From: Runella defluvii
GTDB lineage: Bacteria; Bacteroidota; Bacteroidia; Cytophagales; Spirosomataceae
Reading direction: 5' to 3'
Length of the DNA stretch: 64,000 nt
NCBI RefSeq assembly: GCF_014195535.1
Contig: NZ_JACIBY010000007.1
Location: 270,186-334,185, forward strand
The notes beneath the pieces are model-generated. The model did no database searches, was not told where the DNA came from, and saw nothing but the letters and a program-made list of their open reading frames with translations. This document shows, in pieces, positions 62,321 to 64,000 of the stretch (positions are counted from its first letter, which is position 1; the number at the start of each line of letters is the position of its first letter). The translations under genes and the position numbers were made by a program.

Positions 62321-64000
62321 AAAAATACGTACTCCTTTTTTGGGTAATGCTGTCGGCGATGGCTCATACGTTCGCTCAAAATTTCTCCTGTACAGCAGGA
62401 AGCCCCGTAAGGGTGCAATTTACAGGTTGTGCCAGTACGCCCACTTGGGCTGATAATGGTACAACGGCCACAACATTGCGTACCATTTCATCGGCAGGTA
62501 CTTACACGGTCAATTGTGGAGGGACGCTCTACTCGTTTCGCATTACCAACGTCAATGCCTGTCCCTCATTTACTTGTGATTTAAGTCTCAATGCTTCCGT
62601 CAACCCCGTCACGGCTGGTCAAAGTTCGGTGTTGTCGTATTCGGGATGCGGTGGAGGGACTGTGACTTGGGATCGTGGCTTGGGCACGGGTGATAACAAA
62701 ACGGTTTCTCCAACGGCGACTACTACCTACAACGCAACCTGTACTCCTACCAATGGAATAATTTGTACAAGAGCTGTTACGGTCAATTTCGTGGATTGTG
62801 CGGTAACTGCCAATGCAAATCCTGTTGCTATTGTCGCTGGGCAAAGTTCAACTTTATCATTTACAGGCTGTTCGGGCGGTTCTGTTGATTGGGTGACCGA
62901 TAAAGATGAAGGAGTAGGGTCGGGAAATAATGTGGTGGTCAGACCGACGGTTACGACCAACTACGTTGCGGTATGTAGTAAAGGGGGAGGCTATTGCTTG
63001 GGTACTGTGACAGTAAATGTATCAAATTGTGATATTACGGCCTCCGCCTCATCCACTAACATCAACGCAGGTCAAAGCTCGACTTTGAGTTATACGGGCT
63101 GCGTGGGTGGAAGCGTGAGTTGGAGTAATGGTCTGGGGACGGGCAATAACAAAACCGTCACCCCTGGCTCATCGACCCGATACACAGCGACGTGTACCCC
63201 AGCGGGCGGCGGTAGTTCATGCACGTCATCAGTGACAGTGAGTGTAACAGCCTGTTCTGTGTTGGCTTTTGCTCAAAATACCAACATCAATGCAGGGCAA
63301 TCGACGATATTGGCGTACGAAAACTGTACGAATGGAAGTGTGAGTTGGAGTAATGGTTTGGGAAATGGCAACAACAAAACGGTTACTCCTTCAACAACAA
63401 CGACTTACACGGCGACGTGTACTCCCGCGGGTGGTGGCAGCCCTTGTACATCTTCGGTAACGGTGAATGTAACAAGTTGCACTATAACAGCCTCGGCTTC
63501 CCCCAACAATATCAACGCAGGCCAAAGCTCAACTTTGAGTTACACGGGTTGCGCGAGCGGAAGCGTGAGTTGGAGCAATGGCGCAGGAATTGGAAATAAT
63601 GTAACCGTAAGTCCAACGTCAACGACGACTTACACCGCCACGTGTACGCCAACTGGCGGCGGGAGTCCTTGTACTTCTTCGGTAACGGTGAATGTAACAA
63701 ATTGTACTATTACAGCCTCGGCTTCCCCCAACAACATCAACGCAGGTCAAAGCTCGACTTTGAGTTATACAGGCTGCACGAGCGGAAGCGTGAGTTGGGA
63801 TAACATCTTGGGAACGGGCAACAACAAAACCGTAAGCCCCGCCACGACGACGACTTACACGGCGACGTGTACTCCCACGGGCGGAGGTAGTCCTTGTACT
63901 TCCTCGGTAACGGTGAATGTAACAAATTGTACTATTACAGCCTCGGCTTCCCCCAACAACATCAACGCAGGTCAAAGCTCGACTTTGAGTTATACAGGCT
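62317..64000 (+). CDS. Ig-like repeat surface protein, runs off the right edge
   Basis: ATG 62317 overlaps the previous stop codon by 4 bp. The frame has a signal peptide (MKKYVLLFWVMLSAMAHTFAQ), a Cys-containing N-terminal domain, and then tandem units of about 75 residues from 62578 on; it is still open at 64000 (561 codons seen). Each unit has paired Cys residues and the pattern CTITASASPNNINAGQSSTL, a YTGC loop, GSVSWSNG, GTGNNKTVSP, YTATCTPTGGGSPCTSSVTV. This looks like an Ig-like/SprB-type adhesin. Frames on the opposite strand of this region are shadows. Any C-terminal sorting domain lies outside the window. Confidence 0.85.
   Translation, partial: MKKYVLLFWVMLSAMAHTFAQNFSCTAGSPVRVQFTGCASTPTWADNGTTATTLRTISSAGTYTVNCGGTLYSFRITNVNACPSFTCDLSLNASVNPVTAGQSSVLSYSGCGGGTVTWDRGLGTGDNKTVSPTATTTYNATCTPTNGIICTRAVTVNFVDCAVTANANPVAIVAGQSSTLSFTGCSGGSVDWVTDKDEGVGSGNNVVVRPTVTTNYVAVCSKGGGYCLGTVTVNVSNCDITASASSTNINAGQSSTLSYTGCVGGSVSWSNGLGTGNNKTVTPGSSTRYTATCTPAGGGSSCTSSVTVSVTACSVLAFAQNTNINAGQSTILAYENCTNGSVSWSNGLGNGNNKTVTPSTTTTYTATCTPAGGGSPCTSSVTVNVTSCTITASASPNNINAGQSSTLSYTGCASGSVSWSNGAGIGNNVTVSPTSTTTYTATCTPTGGGSPCTSSVTVNVTNCTITASASPNNINAGQSSTLSYTGCTSGSVSWDNILGTGNNKTVSPATTTTYTATCTPTGGGSPCTSSVTVNVTNCTITASASPNNINAGQSSTLSYTG
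62578..64000 (+). repeat. Tandem 225-bp coding repeats
   Basis: Units start at 62578, 62800, 63031, 63256, 63481, 63706 and 63931, giving lengths of 222, 231, then 225 each. The units from 63481 on are nearly identical in DNA, while the first three have diverged, so recent duplication or conversion at the 3' side is likely. The array continues past the window. Confidence 0.9.

Noticed and set aside
62581..63975. Several minus-strand reading frames with Ser/Arg-rich repeats
   Set aside because: They are shadows of the plus-strand repeat gene that starts at 62317; their repeat structure is exactly that of the coding repeats read backward and they have no start context.
62578..64000. Tandem repeats as a possible CRISPR-like array
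   Set aside because: Units are 225 bp, in frame, with no short repeat/spacer alternation and no cas genes.
1..64000. tRNA or rRNA genes, integrase sites and phage genes
   Set aside because: No cloverleaf-like segments, no rRNA-like sequence and no integrase or phage structural motif were recognised; a tRNAscan or rRNA search was not possible here.

Overview
The window looks like a chromosomal segment of a Bacteroidota bacterium of the order Cytophagales (Spirosomataceae-like, in the spirit of Runella or Dyadobacter; the genus is inferred from protein character only). The signs are two SusC/SusD pairs, an ECF sigma/FecR relay, a SusC with an STN domain, a hybrid two-component regulator, lipoproteins, promoters of the Bacteroidota type (TTG, about 20 nt, TAnnTTTG), a near absence of Shine-Dalgarno sequences and moderate GC. 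No rRNA, tRNA, CRISPR array or intact insertion sequence was seen.

Layout. 0-2.7 kb (+): the tail of a sugar-dehydrogenase/PKD/cytochrome c protein and a small secreted protein built from two copies of the same C-terminal module. 2.7-13.7 kb (all -): a compact block made of DM13-unknown-YceI-DinB-NRDE, YHS-YHS-DoxX-ATP-grasp-Crp, LysE, and type III polyketide synthase-methyltransferase-flavoprotein-UbiA. 13.8-16.5 kb: a histidine kinase and LytTR response regulator. 16.6-19 kb: a collagen-like lipoprotein, a beta-trefoil protein and two wrecked AAA ATPase genes. 19.1-22.4 kb: a Tat-exported GMC dehydrogenase module with a sugar isomerase-like protein. 22.5-31.7 kb: a cytochrome/FG-GAP protein, a SusCD pair, and a divergent ROK regulator with a nitrilase. 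31.8-41.4 kb: purB, a PQQ dehydrogenase, an aquaglyceroporin, a TPR lipoprotein, a damaged Rpn-type nuclease gene, and a divergent MFS transporter/Gfo-Idh oxidoreductase pair. 41.5-52 kb: ECF sigma-FecR-SusC(STN)-SusD facing a hybrid two-component regulator. 52-64 kb (+): five adjacent genes for large exported proteins, the last an Ig-like repeat protein that runs off the window.

Two things stand out. First, four promoters in the 5.8-13.7 kb block each carry a 16-bp palindrome TGTCG-N6-CGACA whose centre lies exactly 36.5 nt upstream of the final G of the -7 TTTG, the geometry of a class II Crp-type activator. A Crp/Fnr-family gene sits inside the block and is probably co-transcribed from one of these promoters. 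This reads as a self-contained, positively autoregulated regulon that joins secreted YHS, DM13 and YceI proteins, DoxX and an exporter to a type III polyketide (alkylresorcinol or quinone-like, probably prenylated) pathway. Second, the 52-64 kb operon has one clear promoter and encodes a beta-rich outer-membrane-like protein, a TANFOR-like protein, a 1413-residue protein of no recognised family, a fibronectin-III protein and a protein of near-identical 75-residue repeats; it may be an uncharacterised cell-surface assembly.
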